From positions 36,286-100,285 of the forward strand of contig JACYMF010000113.1 in NCBI GenBank assembly GCA_015272165.1: a DNA stretch of 64,000 nt, written 5' to 3'. Positions 17,738-26,699 of this stretch are shown here, piece by piece. Under the pieces are notes generated by a model that was given only the letters and a program-made list of their open reading frames with translations, made no database searches and was not told the DNA's origin. Position 1 is the first letter of the stretch. Each line of letters opens with the position of its first letter. The stretch comes from Cyanobacterium sp. T60_A2020_053. GTDB lineage: Bacteria > Cyanobacteriota > Cyanobacteriia > Cyanobacteriales > Cyanobacteriaceae. The translations under genes and the position numbers were made by a program.

Positions 17738-19030
17738 ATGTTCGACCAAGAAGCAAAAATTAACGATTTATTACAACCTTTTCAAAAGTTTGGGATTAAT
17801 CTGGGTTTAAGTCGTATTAAAACACTACTAAAAGACTTAGATAATCCTGAACAAAAAGTGCCATTTATTCATGTGGCCGGTACTAATGGCAAAGGTTCTG
17901 TTTGTGCTTATTTATCTTCAATTCTCACGGAAGCAGGGTATAAAACAGCGCGCTTCACCTCACCCCATCTCGTTAGTTGGACTGAAAGAATTACCATTAA
18001 TAATCAACCTATTAGTTATGAAAAATTAGCAGAATTATTAATGCTAATTAATGATAAAATTAAGCAAAGAATTGCGGAAAATGATCCTAATTATGAAATT
18101 CCTACTCAGTTTGAAATAATAACCGCCGTAGCATGGCTCTATTTTGCTCAGAGTAAGGTGGATATAGCCGTTATGGAAGTGGGTTTAGGAGGGCGCTTGG
18201 ATGCAACTAACGTTAATGATAACCCCCTCGTCAGCGTGATTACATCCATCAGTCGAGAGCATTGGCAAAGATTAGGGGATACGTTAGGGAAAATTGCGGG
18301 AGAAAAAGCCGGAGTGATTAAAGCCCAGCGCCCGATAGTAGCTGGAAAATTACCAGCGGAAGCCGAAGCGGTGGTAAAAGAAAAATCCAGCGCCCTCCAC
18401 TCTCCCTGTCGGTGGGTTGAACCAGCACAAATGATCTCCCTTGCACCACGACGCGCCATTTATCAAGGTTTTGAGTATCCTTTGATGTTGCAAGGTGATA
18501 TACAGTTGCAAAATTCTGCCTTGGCGTTGGAAGTAATCAAGGTTTTGCAATCACAAGGCTGGGGGATTTCTACGGAAGCGATAAGAAAAGGAATGGAGGA
18601 AGTGCGCTGGGCAGGGCGCATGGAGTGGCGACAATGGCAAGGAGTGGATATTCTCATCGATGGGGCGCATAATGTGGCTTCGGCTGAAGTGTTACGCCAC
18701 TATGTGGATAGTTTACCGAATCCCATTATTTGGGTGATGGGAATGTTATCAACAAAGGATCATCAAGGCATATTTGAGGCAATTTTGCAACCCCAAAACC
18801 ATTTAATTTTAGTACCAGTACCTGACCATAGTAGCGCCCTTCCCCTCGATTTAGCGCCCCTCGCCTCACAGATATGCCCTAATTTAGCAACCGTTGAGAC
18901 TAAAGACGATTTATTTTTAGGGTTGCGGAGGGCGCTGGATTTAAAACAAAAAACACAAGGTACGATTGTACTATGTGGTTCATTGTATTTATTGGGTCAT
19001 TTTTTAAAAATACAGGGAGTGAAATCATGA
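17738..19030 (+). CDS. folC: folylpolyglutamate synthase / dihydrofolate synthase
   Basis: Adds glutamate to folates (and to dihydropteroate). 430 residues, Mur-ligase fold: ATP-binding HVAGTNGKGSVCAYL near residue 45, RFTSPHLVSWTERI, MEVGLGGRLDATNV, ITSISREHWQRLGDTLGKIA with the metal site, and the C-terminal domain with ILIDGAHNVASAE. It contains six copies of the iterated heptamer in both orientations. Located 100 bp after ppa on the same strand. Confidence 0.95.
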   Translation: MFDQEAKINDLLQPFQKFGINLGLSRIKTLLKDLDNPEQKVPFIHVAGTNGKGSVCAYLSSILTEAGYKTARFTSPHLVSWTERITINNQPISYEKLAELLMLINDKIKQRIAENDPNYEIPTQFEIITAVAWLYFAQSKVDIAVMEVGLGGRLDATNVNDNPLVSVITSISREHWQRLGDTLGKIAGEKAGVIKAQRPIVAGKLPAEAEAVVKEKSSALHSPCRWVEPAQMISLAPRRAIYQGFEYPLMLQGDIQLQNSALALEVIKVLQSQGWGISTEAIRKGMEEVRWAGRMEWRQWQGVDILIDGAHNVASAEVLRHYVDSLPNPIIWVMGMLSTKDHQGIFEAILQPQNHLILVPVPDHSSALPLDLAPLASQICPNLATVETKDDLFLGLRRALDLKQKTQGTIVLCGSLYLLGHFLKIQGVKS

Positions 19031-19108
19031 CATGGATAATTAATTGTCAATTATCCAATCTATTCTCAATTATCCATTACCTTCACGATTCCACTCTTTC
19101 ATCAACGG

Positions 19109-19657
19109 CTATTTAATTCCTAATAATTCCACATCAAAAATAAGAGTAGCATTAGGAGGAATAGCGCCACCAGCGCCCCTCGCCCCATAACCTAAATCGG
19201 GGGGAATAATCAAAGTGGCATTACTACCGACATTCATTTTTGCCACACCCTCATCCCAACCTTTAATGACTTGCCCTACCCCAATGGTAAAGCTAAAAGG
19301 TTGACCACGATCTTTTGAGCTATCAAATTTTTTGCCTCGTTTAAAACCTTCTTCGGCAAGATAGCCGGTGTAATGCACCGTTACTTTTTGCCCTCTAGTG
19401 GGGAATTCTCCCTCTCCAGCTTGGGTTTCCAAATACATTAAGCCAGTGGCTGTGGTTTGTGCTTGTGATAAATCGATGTCCATATTTCCTTGGGGCATAA
19501 GTTGACTAGCAGAAGCTACCGTGATGGGCGCTTCCTTGGTGGTTGGCATAGTTTGAGGGGCGCTGGCATTTACTTTGGGATTACTAAAAATCGTGCTAAA
19601 AATTAATAGTACCGCACATACCAAAATCACACTTAAACTAACTACAATGGGTTTCAT
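19109..19657 (-). CDS. FKBP-type peptidyl-prolyl cis-trans isomerase, exported
   Basis: 182 residues. An N-terminal signal anchor ([20 protein letters not shown]) and a linker rich in Ala/Thr/Pro precede a single FKBP domain (about 72-182): [68 protein letters not shown] and [16 protein letters not shown]. All classical active-site aromatics are present. Probably acts on folding in the periplasm or thylakoid lumen. Convergent with folC. Confidence 0.93.
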   Translation of the reverse strand: MKPIVVSLSVILVCAVLLIFSTIFSNPKVNASAPQTMPTTKEAPITVASASQLMPQGNMDIDLSQAQTTATGLMYLETQAGEGEFPTRGQKVTVHYTGYLAEEGFKRGKKFDSSKDRGQPFSFTIGVGQVIKGWDEGVAKMNVGSNATLIIPPDLGYGARGAGGAIPPNATLIFDVELLGIK

Positions 19658-19860
19658 ATACGATAAAATATCTTGAAATCAGTTACATTATCCTTGATTT
19701 TTGTTCTAATGTCACTCTTTCTAAGGGCAAAGTTGAAAGGTTAAAAGATGACTAGGTTTCAGGCTTCAGGTTGCAGGTTTCAGGTGTAATTTTCAAACCT
19801 AATACCTAAAACCTTTATTTGACAAGGGTTTTGATTTATTCAGCCCACCCACCCTAATTA

Positions 19861-19941
19861 AAAATAATCTTAGTTCAATTTATTGAACGAAATACCATTG
19901 GTTCCGTGTAATTCATTACACAGTGGGGAAATTACGAAGAT
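19861..19941 (-). repeat. family 1 mini-element, copy D (partial, inverted)
   Basis: Only the central part is left: TTCAATTTATTGAA and GTGTAATTCATTACAC palindromes in reverse orientation relative to other copies. The terminal inverted repeats are missing. Confidence 0.65.
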
Positions 19942-19956
19942 AAAATATTTTTATAT

Positions 19957-21054
19957 TTAAACTAAAGTTAATGTAGCTTGATTGTCAATAAATTGAGGAA
20001 TACCATTAATTTTATTCACGCCAAATTGTTGAAAATATTGATTAACTAAAAAAGGTAATTCAGGATAATTAAACTCACTATCACCCTTAGCTATATCACC
20101 CCAAAAATTACGCATTATTATTGCATATTCACAAGCATTATCCTCACTCAAATTAAGAGGAGGGGATGTTAATAACTTCATGATAAAAGGAAAAGAGCGC
20201 CCTCCCATCCACTCTCGGCAAAATAACTGATAATCTTCTTTTTCTGGTAAACTTTCTACATGGTGAGAGGTAAAACTTAAACATAATTCCCCATGATTAT
20301 CTTGTAACTCTAACACTCGATAAGGACTAGGATAAGTAATTAATGAACCTGTGGTAATTTCATAAATATTGTGATATTTACTAACATCTTGAATGTGTAA
20401 ATGTCCCGTGAAAATTAATTTTACGTTATATTTTTCTAAAATATCTAACAATTCCCAGCAATTATCTAACATATAACGTCTGCCGAGAGGATGTTTTGAT
20501 TGATGGGGTAAATGCTCAATGACGTTATGATGAATCATCACCATTACCACTTTATCCGCTAATGATGACAGGGTATCTTCTAACCATATCAGTTGAGAAG
20601 GTAATAATCCCCCTTGTTGTTTGCCTTCTTCATCAAAATAATTAGAATTTAACGCCACTAATTGCAAATGGGGCGCTATTTCGACAGTGTAGTCCAGAGT
20701 ATCGGTATAATTTTGATAACCACATTGTGAATAATAGTCGGCAAATTCCCTAAATTTAATTACTTCAGCTGGAGGATTTAGGAAAGGAATATCATGATTA
20801 CCCGGTATGACATAAACGGGATAGGGTAAAGAAGTTAATTTTTTTTGTAACCATTGATGATTGACTGCTTCACCATCTTGAGTCAAATCGCCGGGTAACA
20901 GTAAAAAATCGAGGTGGAGATTGTTAAGGTGATTTAAGACTGCATCTAATGCGGAGGTGCTATACTGCGTTAAGTGGAAACGGTTGGGCTTGTCTTCGAT
21001 GGTTTCTGGTAAGGCAATATGCAAATCAGAAGCGATGGCAAAGCGAATATTCAT
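19957..21054 (-). CDS. calcineurin-like metallophosphoesterase (CpdA-like)
   Basis: 365 residues. Metal-binding motifs occur in order: SDLHIALPE (residues 8-16), LLPGDLTQDGE, YVIPGNHDIPF, MIHHNVIEHLPH and IFTGHLHIQDV. This matches the class III cyclic-nucleotide phosphodiesterase/CpdA-type branch, so cAMP hydrolysis is a possibility, but Icc-like proteins are functionally diverse and no neighbour supports a substrate. The C-terminal ~110 residues beyond the core have no recognised domain. Confidence 0.85.
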   Translation of the reverse strand: MNIRFAIASDLHIALPETIEDKPNRFHLTQYSTSALDAVLNHLNNLHLDFLLLPGDLTQDGEAVNHQWLQKKLTSLPYPVYVIPGNHDIPFLNPPAEVIKFREFADYYSQCGYQNYTDTLDYTVEIAPHLQLVALNSNYFDEEGKQQGGLLPSQLIWLEDTLSSLADKVVMVMIHHNVIEHLPHQSKHPLGRRYMLDNCWELLDILEKYNVKLIFTGHLHIQDVSKYHNIYEITTGSLITYPSPYRVLELQDNHGELCLSFTSHHVESLPEKEDYQLFCREWMGGRSFPFIMKLLTSPPLNLSEDNACEYAIIMRNFWGDIAKGDSEFNYPELPFLVNQYFQQFGVNKINGIPQFIDNQATLTLV

Positions 21055-21142
21055 CGTAAAATTACTTTTCTGACGGTTTCATTTTTCAGTTTAACTTAGG
21101 CTTTGGATTATTTGCCTCTAATTTTATTCATTTTTAAGTCTA

Positions 21143-21399
21143 TATCAAGTTCTGTAAATCTTTTATAAAAAGATTGTGTCTTCGCAATTTACCCACCGTG
21201 TAATGAATTGCTAACGGTGTTTCGTTCAATAAATTGAACTAAGATTATTTTTAATTACAGCATTTTTCATGTCATTAAACTACACTTTTAATTGTCATAA
21301 AGATTCTCTTTGCGCCTTTGCGCCTTTGCGAGAAAAAAAACGTGGTTGATTCATTTGAAATGCGCTGTAATTTATAAATGATCAAATGGACTTGATATA
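21143..21399 (+). repeat. family 1 mini-element, copy E, interrupted by family 2
   Basis: Left end TATCAAGTTCTG, right end GGACTTGATATA. Between the TTCAATAAATTGAA palindrome and the right end it is split by a family 2 element. The GTGTAATGAATTGC palindrome has decayed on one arm. Inner GATC module absent. Confidence 0.8.
21255..21370 (+). mobile_element. family 2 mini-element, copy 2, nested in family 1 copy E
   Basis: Ends TTACAGCATTTTTCAT and GAAATGCGCTGTAA. The interior TCTTTGCGCCTTTGCG tract matches 43657-43774. The uninterrupted family 1 copies read TTTTTAATTGATTTATAAGT at this place, so the interruption is an insertion. Exact target duplication is ambiguous (2-3 bp). Confidence 0.8.
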
Positions 21400-21485
21400 G
21401 GCTAAGTTACATTTAATTTACTGTTTTTATTAACAAGGGGTTTAAACCCCTTGACTATATACAATTAATTTTGCACGATAACTTA

Positions 21486-22022
21486 CTACTGTTTAGCACT
21501 GTAACAGATAGCACAGACTCCCCAGCGCCCGATTTCTCCGGCTGGAGTGGGTGCGTGACAACAAGGACATTGAGGGAGGAAGGGCGCTTGTGTTTTAATA
21601 TTATTTAACCACTGTTTTAGTGCTTCTTGGGCATTTTCTGACACGGGAATATCCTCATCTAAGGAAACAGGGGAAATCAAACTAGGATGGTTAGGGTTGG
21701 TATCTGCTTCTGGTTCGGAGGGCGCTTTTTGATACCATTGAATAGTAGTAAATCTTATATCATCGAGGCATTCATCAAGACGGCGATTAATTTTTTTAAG
21801 CAGGGTATAGCGTTGTAGAGTAAGATTTTGAGCATAAACAGAGCTAGAAGTTGCCACTAAGAGAGTATTATCTTTTAAACCGATAGGTTTAGTATTTTCC
21901 GCCACTGATTGATTAACCACTGCAAACCATGCCTTTACAAATTGATGGTATCTTCTTTGTTTTTCCCATTGAGGTTGATTAAGGATTTGTTGTAATAACT
22001 TATCAATAGATTGAAAGGACAT
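21486..22022 (-). CDS. DciA/DUF721 family protein with C-terminal zinc ribbon
   Basis: 178 residues from ATG 22022 (MSFQSIDKLLQQIL); the frame extends 19 codons further upstream, but these fall in a GGTTGGGTTAGCC spacer repeat and are unlikely to be translated. The N-terminal ~100 residues match DUF721 (FVKAWFAVVNQSVAENTKPI, NTLLVATSSSVYAQNLTLQR, LLKKINRRL), the KH-like domain of DciA, the helicase-loading/opening factor in bacteria lacking DnaC. After a Pro/Glu-rich linker a CPCC...CAIC ribbon (about 156-175) closes the protein. By inference it assists DnaB; the zinc ribbon is an addition relative to proteobacterial DciA. Confidence 0.82.
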   Translation of the reverse strand: MSFQSIDKLLQQILNQPQWEKQRRYHQFVKAWFAVVNQSVAENTKPIGLKDNTLLVATSSSVYAQNLTLQRYTLLKKINRRLDECLDDIRFTTIQWYQKAPSEPEADTNPNHPSLISPVSLDEDIPVSENAQEALKQWLNNIKTQAPFLPQCPCCHAPTPAGEIGRWGVCAICYSAKQ

Positions 22023-22112
22023 TTTTTCTCTCAGATTATCGGTTATGTAGGTTGGGTTAGCCATAGTGTAACCCAACAATAATTTTATCTAACTGATTGA
22101 CAAATAATATTC

Positions 22113-23552
22113 TTAAATAAAATGATTAAGAGTATTATTTAAGCGACTTAAAGCAATATTTTTTTGATGTAATAAAACTAAAGTTTGAACTAAGTCAGGT
22201 CCATGTAATTCTCCAGTTAAACCTACTCTTAATGAGCGCATAACTAAACCTTTTTTAACCTTTAAATCTTTAGTAATTTGTTTAATTAAATCATTAGCAT
22301 TTTCACTATTTAAATCTTCAGGTAAATTCGCCACAACCTTTTGTAAAACTTCCTTAATTCCCTCTTGATTCAAAAATTCTTCAGCTTCTGCTGATAAATT
22401 TACGTCAGTTGCAAAAAATAAACTAGCTTCTTTTACCGCATCCGTTAAACGAGTTAAAGTAGGTGTAATTAAAGTAGTTAAACTAAGTAACCAATCCTTA
22501 TCGGTATGGAGGTTAAATTGATAACCAGCGCCCTCCCACTGACATAATAAATCAGGTAATAAATCTTCAGCAGACATTTGATGTAAATACTGACTATTAA
22601 GCCAATCTAACTTATCCCAATCGAACTTTGCACCGGCTTTATTCACCCTTTCTAAACTAAATTTTGTCGATGCTTCCGTGAGAGTAAAAATTTCCTCCCC
22701 ATCCGGAGAAGTCCAGCCCAATAAAGTCATATAATTAACTAAAGCAGGGGCAACAAAACCCATACTACGAAAATCATCAATAGATGTTACACCATCTCGT
22801 TTAGAAAGTTTTTTCCCTTCACTATTTAAGATTAAAGGAGTATGGGCAAAAATGGGGACAGGGGCGCTGAGTGCTTCATAAAGTAAAATTTGTTTAGCAG
22901 TATTAGCAATATGATCTTCTCCTCTAATAACATGGGAGATATTCATGTCAATATCATCCACCACTACCGCTAAATTATACAACGGTTGACCCACTTGATC
23001 CCCTTGGGCGGTGCGCGCTATTACCATATCACCACCTAAATCACTACCCTGCCACGTCACCTTACCCCTTACCATGTCATGCCAAGTGATTACCCGACTA
23101 TCATCGATTTTAAAACGAATTACCGCTTTTCTTCCTTGCGCTTCAAACTCGGAAATTTGAGCAGGAGTTAAATTACGATGACGGTTATCATAACGTGGCG
23201 CTTGGTTATTAACTTTTTGTTTCTCTCTCATCTCTTCTAATTCTTCTGGGGTACAATAGCAACGGTAAGCATAACCCCCAGCTAATAATTTTTTGATTGC
23301 CTGAGTGTATAAATCCATTCTTTGGGTTTGGAAAAAAGGTCCTTCATCCCAAACTAAACCAAGCCATTGTAAACCACTGGTAATATTATCAGTATATTCC
23401 GCCTTCGAGCGCTCCATGTCTGTATCTTCTACCCGTAAAATAAACTTACCGCCTTGATTATGGGCAAATAACCAATTAAAAACGGCGGTGCGCGCTGTGC
23501 CAATGTGAAGGTTTCCCGTAGGAGAAGGTGCAATTCTGACTCTAACCGACAT
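22113..23552 (-). CDS. gltX: glutamyl-tRNA synthetase
   Basis: Class I aminoacyl-tRNA synthetase charging tRNA-Glu, which in cyanobacteria also feeds 5-aminolevulinate and chlorophyll synthesis. 479 residues: HIGH motif as [10 protein letters not shown] (residues 13-22), [32 protein letters not shown] and KMSKS-type KLSKRDG, then the helical anticodon-binding half. DciA-like gene is 90 bp downstream on the same strand. Confidence 0.97.
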   Translation of the reverse strand: MSVRVRIAPSPTGNLHIGTARTAVFNWLFAHNQGGKFILRVEDTDMERSKAEYTDNITSGLQWLGLVWDEGPFFQTQRMDLYTQAIKKLLAGGYAYRCYCTPEELEEMREKQKVNNQAPRYDNRHRNLTPAQISEFEAQGRKAVIRFKIDDSRVITWHDMVRGKVTWQGSDLGGDMVIARTAQGDQVGQPLYNLAVVVDDIDMNISHVIRGEDHIANTAKQILLYEALSAPVPIFAHTPLILNSEGKKLSKRDGVTSIDDFRSMGFVAPALVNYMTLLGWTSPDGEEIFTLTEASTKFSLERVNKAGAKFDWDKLDWLNSQYLHQMSAEDLLPDLLCQWEGAGYQFNLHTDKDWLLSLTTLITPTLTRLTDAVKEASLFFATDVNLSAEAEEFLNQEGIKEVLQKVVANLPEDLNSENANDLIKQITKDLKVKKGLVMRSLRVGLTGELHGPDLVQTLVLLHQKNIALSRLNNTLNHFI

Positions 23553-23677
23553 AATAATATATTTTTTTTAAATAACTACTGTTTTTTCTACAGTCTCTTA
23601 TTTTAACCTCTTTCTCCTCTTCTTCCCCTTCCTCCCTTTTCTCCCTTTCTCCCTTTCTCCCTTTCTCCTTGTCATCC

Positions 23678-23706
23678 TTGCGAAAAAAAAAGAGATCAGC
23701 TATAAT
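23678..23706 (+). promoter_or_regulatory. sigma70-type promoter of tRNA-Ser
   Basis: TTGCGA at 23678-23683, exactly 17 bp spacer, then a perfect TATAAT at 23701-23706. The mature tRNA begins 18 bases after the -10 box. Box identity and spacing are seen directly; promoter activity is inferred. Confidence 0.65.
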
Positions 23707-23724
23707 GATTAACTGTGTCATCTT

Positions 23725-23811
23725 GGAGAGGTGGCCGAGCGGTTGAAGGCGCAGCACTGGAAATGCTGTTTGGGGGTAACTTCAACGAGGGTTCGAATCC
23801 CTCCCTCTCCG
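23725..23811 (+). tRNA. tRNA-Ser (anticodon GGA)
   Basis: 87 nt. Acceptor GGAGAGG pairs with CCTCTCC plus discriminator G; D-arm GTGGCCGAGCGGTTGAAGGC; anticodon arm ...CACTGGAAATG with GGA; long class II variable arm; T-loop GGTTCGAATCC. CCA is not encoded. Confidence 0.97.
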
Positions 23812-23847
23812 TTCTTTTTAAGTCTTTTATGATACAACAATTAGTGG

Positions 23848-23873
23848 TAGAGACGTAATATATTACGTCTCTA
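23848..23873. terminator. perfect 26-bp inverted repeat after tRNA-Ser
   Basis: TAGAGACGTAATA is followed at once by its reverse complement TATTACGTCTCTA. It lies 36 bases beyond the tRNA-Ser and may end its transcript, although the U-tract is weak (TCATTGTTTT). Related GAGACGTTGCAT sequences occur at 31597 and 49391, so it may equally be a dispersed repeat. Confidence 0.45.
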
Positions 23874-23896
23874 TCATTGTTTTGAGGCAAATTTTT

Positions 23897-24054
23897 ATGT
23901 TCGGATAATTTGTTATCTTCGCACTTTCCCCACCGTGTAATGAACTACACGGCTAATAATATTTCGTTCAATAAATTGAACTAAGATGTTAATATTGCTA
24001 ATTTGTAAGTGATCGCGCAGCGGCAGCCTTCGGCTGATCAAACAGACTTGATAT
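23897..24054 (+). repeat. family 1 mini-element, copy F (with inner module)
   Basis: Shortened left end (TATGTTCGGATAATTTG), GTGTAATGAACTACAC, TTCAATAAATTGAA, the GATC-flanked module, and AGACTTGATATT right end. Confidence 0.75.
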
Positions 24055-24116
24055 TAGCCATACTATACGGGGATAGTCAAATCTAATAATTATCCATTAT
24101 CAATTGTCAATTATCA

Positions 24117-26009
24117 CTATCGATTTTGCATTTCTAAGTAAACCAATAAGGCATTAACATCCGCAGGATTTACTCCTCCAATACGAGTAGCTTGTCCAAT
24201 GGTTAAAGGTTTAACTTTTGTTAATTTTTCCCGTGCTTCCATTGACAAAGTTTCAATTTTCATGTAGTCGAGATTTTCATTTAATTTACGATTACTATGG
24301 CGCGCCACTTGTTCGATTTGAGTTTGTTGTCTTTTGATGTAACCGGAGTATTTGATCTCAATTTCAGCGCCCTTCGCCTCATCCTCAGTCAAATCGGCAT
24401 TATGCAAACCGTAATGAGCGAGATTTTCGTAATGGAAACCCGGGCGCCGTAACAAATCAGCGAGGGTAATTGAGCCTTTGATTTTTTGCTCAGTATCCGT
24501 CACAATTTGCACCGCAACGCCATCTTTTTCCTTGATACGAGTTTCGTATAGGCGCTCCTGTTCAGCGATAATATTAGTTTGTTTCTGTTGATATAATGCC
24601 CAGCGCCTGTCATCAATTAAGCCAATTTCGCGCCCTAGAGGCGTTAAACGTTGATCTGCATTGTCAGAGCGTAAAATCAAGCGATATTCCGAACGAGATG
24701 TTAACATCCGATAAGGTTCACGCAAATCCTTGGTACATAAATCATCAATTAAAGTTCCTAAGTAACTTTGTTCTCTCGGAAAAACGATCATTTCCTTGCC
24801 TTGGGTGAAGCGCGCTGCATTAATTCCAGCTACAATCCCCTGCGCTGCCGCTTCTTCATAACCAGTGGTGCCGTTAACTTGCCCTGCGGAAAATAAACCC
24901 TCAATTTTTTTCGTCATTAGGGTAGGATAACATTGGGTAGCTGGTAAAAAGTCATATTCCACCGCATAAGCCGGGCGCAACATCACACAATTTTCCAAAC
25001 CGGGTAAAGTGTGCAACATTGCCAGTTGGATATTTTCAGGTAAACCAGTGGAAAATCCTTGGATATATAACTCAGGAATATCCCGCCCTTCCGGTTCGAT
25101 AAAAATTTGGTGGGAATCCTTATCCGCAAAGCGCACGATTTTATCTTCAATACTAGGACAATAACGAGGTCCTTTGGAGTCGATAAAACCGCCGTAAATA
25201 GGTGATAAATGCAAATTATCTTTAATTAATTGATGGGTGGCTAAAGTAGTGCGAGTAAGATAGCAGTTCATTTGTTCTCTCTCGACCCAAACTTCTGGGT
25301 CAAAACTAAACCAGCGCACGTCACCGTCAGGGGGTTGTACTTCCATTTTGCTATAATCTACGGTGCGCTTATCGACGCGCGCTGGAGTACCAGTTTTCAG
25401 CCTTCCCGTTTCAAAACCTAAATCGTTAAGAGTCTCAGTCAAACCGATAGAAGCAAATTCCCCCGCCCTACCGGCACTCATGGATTTACCACCAATCCAA
25501 ATTTGACCATGTAAAAAAGTTCCTGTAGTCATTACCACAGTTTTAGCTTTAAAACAAGTGCCAAAATAGGTTTGTACTCCCACAATTTCATCATTTTTGC
25601 CTAAAATTAAATCCGTTACCATGGCTTCACGGATGGATAAATTAGGCTCATTTTCGACAATATTTTTCATAACATGGGCGTATTCGCGCTTATCCGTCTG
25701 CGCCCGTAAAGCCCACACAGCAGGACCACGAGAGTTATTTAAGAGCCTTTTTTGTAAATAGGTGCGATCCGCCATTTTGCCGATTTCACCCCCCAATGCG
25801 TCCACTTCATGGGTAAGCTGAGATTTTGCCGGGCCACCCACCGCAGGATTACAAGGTTGCCACGCAATTTTATCTAAATTCAAGGTTAACATCATGGTAC
25901 GACAACCGAGACGGGCAGAAGCTAGGGCTGCCTCACATCCTGAATGGCCACCACCAATGATAATTACGTCAAATTCATCTTGATATTCTACGGGGGTTTT
26001 AATGGTCAT
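24117..26009 (-). CDS. mnmG: tRNA uridine-5-carboxymethylaminomethyl(34) synthesis enzyme MnmG
   Basis: With MnmE it installs (carboxymethyl)aminomethyl on U34 of tRNAs. 630 residues, full length. FAD-binding [20 protein letters not shown] (residues ~17-36), [53 protein letters not shown] and the helical C-terminal tRNA-binding domain ([23 protein letters not shown]). mnmE is not in the window. Confidence 0.97.
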   Translation of the reverse strand: MTIKTPVEYQDEFDVIIIGGGHSGCEAALASARLGCRTMMLTLNLDKIAWQPCNPAVGGPAKSQLTHEVDALGGEIGKMADRTYLQKRLLNNSRGPAVWALRAQTDKREYAHVMKNIVENEPNLSIREAMVTDLILGKNDEIVGVQTYFGTCFKAKTVVMTTGTFLHGQIWIGGKSMSAGRAGEFASIGLTETLNDLGFETGRLKTGTPARVDKRTVDYSKMEVQPPDGDVRWFSFDPEVWVEREQMNCYLTRTTLATHQLIKDNLHLSPIYGGFIDSKGPRYCPSIEDKIVRFADKDSHQIFIEPEGRDIPELYIQGFSTGLPENIQLAMLHTLPGLENCVMLRPAYAVEYDFLPATQCYPTLMTKKIEGLFSAGQVNGTTGYEEAAAQGIVAGINAARFTQGKEMIVFPREQSYLGTLIDDLCTKDLREPYRMLTSRSEYRLILRSDNADQRLTPLGREIGLIDDRRWALYQQKQTNIIAEQERLYETRIKEKDGVAVQIVTDTEQKIKGSITLADLLRRPGFHYENLAHYGLHNADLTEDEAKGAEIEIKYSGYIKRQQTQIEQVARHSNRKLNENLDYMKIETLSMEAREKLTKVKPLTIGQATRIGGVNPADVNALLVYLEMQNR

Positions 26010-26108
26010 ATCACCTTTCGTTCTGCAAATCTTATACTCTTTATTATGATAACCTGAACCTAAGATAAGTAGGCTTTACAAGGAGTTTAAAATCCTAATT
26101 CCCATAAA

Positions 26109-26594
26109 TTATTTGGGATTGTCACATCTTAATTGTGTAAACCAAGATGTCAATAACTGGCGACATTCTCTCTCTTTGATACCGGCAATGACTTCTAAGT
26201 GATGATTAGAGGCATGGCTATCGGGTAAGTTTAACACAGTACGAATAGCGCCCGTCTTCTCGTCATCTACCGCATAAACTAGCGTTTTGAGACGACTATG
26301 GAGGAGGGCGCCAGCGCACATCGCACAAGGTTCAAGAGTAACATATAAAGTACAATCATCTAAACGCCATCGGTGGAGTGCGCTACAAGCCCGACGAATG
26401 GCTATAATTTCGGCGTGCGCCGTACAATCTTGATTAGTTTCTTTCAGATTAATCCCCTCAGCTATGATGTTATTGTTAACATCTATAATCAGCGCCCCCA
26501 CGGGAATTTCACCCATTTCTCCAGCTTTTTTAGCTAAATCATAGGCTTGATTCATCCAATATAAATGTTGTTGATAAACTGATTCAAAAGACAT
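26109..26594 (-). CDS. tadA: tRNA-specific adenosine deaminase
   Basis: Converts A34 of tRNA-Arg(ACG) to inosine. 161 residues from ATG 26594 (MSFESVYQQHLYWM); 15 further upstream codons are AAGGGCAAAGG-type spacer repeat. The zinc site is clear: CTAHAEIIAIR (HAE) and LEPCAMCAGALLHSR (PCxxC). Other landmarks are GEIPVGALI and YVTLEPCAMC. Located 99 bp downstream of MnmG's start side on the same strand; both enzymes act on the tRNA wobble base. Confidence 0.95.
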   Translation of the reverse strand: MSFESVYQQHLYWMNQAYDLAKKAGEMGEIPVGALIIDVNNNIIAEGINLKETNQDCTAHAEIIAIRRACSALHRWRLDDCTLYVTLEPCAMCAGALLHSRLKTLVYAVDDEKTGAIRTVLNLPDSHASNHHLEVIAGIKERECRQLLTSWFTQLRCDNPK

Positions 26595-26646
26595 TAACTT
26601 AATTGATAATTGATAATGGCTCAAAAAGGCAAAGGGCAAAGGAAAT

Positions 26647-26699
26647 TATTAATTCATAATTCATAATTCATAATTCATAATTCATCATTCATAATTCAT
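26647..26699. repeat. AATTCAT tandem tract
   Basis: Seven-base units AATTCAT repeated about six times between tadA and the flavoprotein stop. Equivalent ATGAATT tracts occur at 17672-17690 and 53184-53217. Confidence 0.7.

Larger units (their letters stand above)
21055..21485. other. spacer with nested mini-elements
   Basis: 431 bp with no gene. It holds a family 1 element interrupted by a family 2 element, and a GGGGTTTAAACCCC hairpin (about 21435-21454), followed by TTTTGCACGATAACTTA, which recurs near 31816. Confidence 0.7.
23812..24116. other. spacer downstream of tRNA-Ser
   Basis: 305 bp holding a perfect inverted repeat (23848-23873) and family 1 copy F; no gene. Confidence 0.6.

Noticed and set aside
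18148..18657. Three overlapping minus-strand frames inside folC
   Set aside because: Shadows of a well-recognised gene; no independent support.
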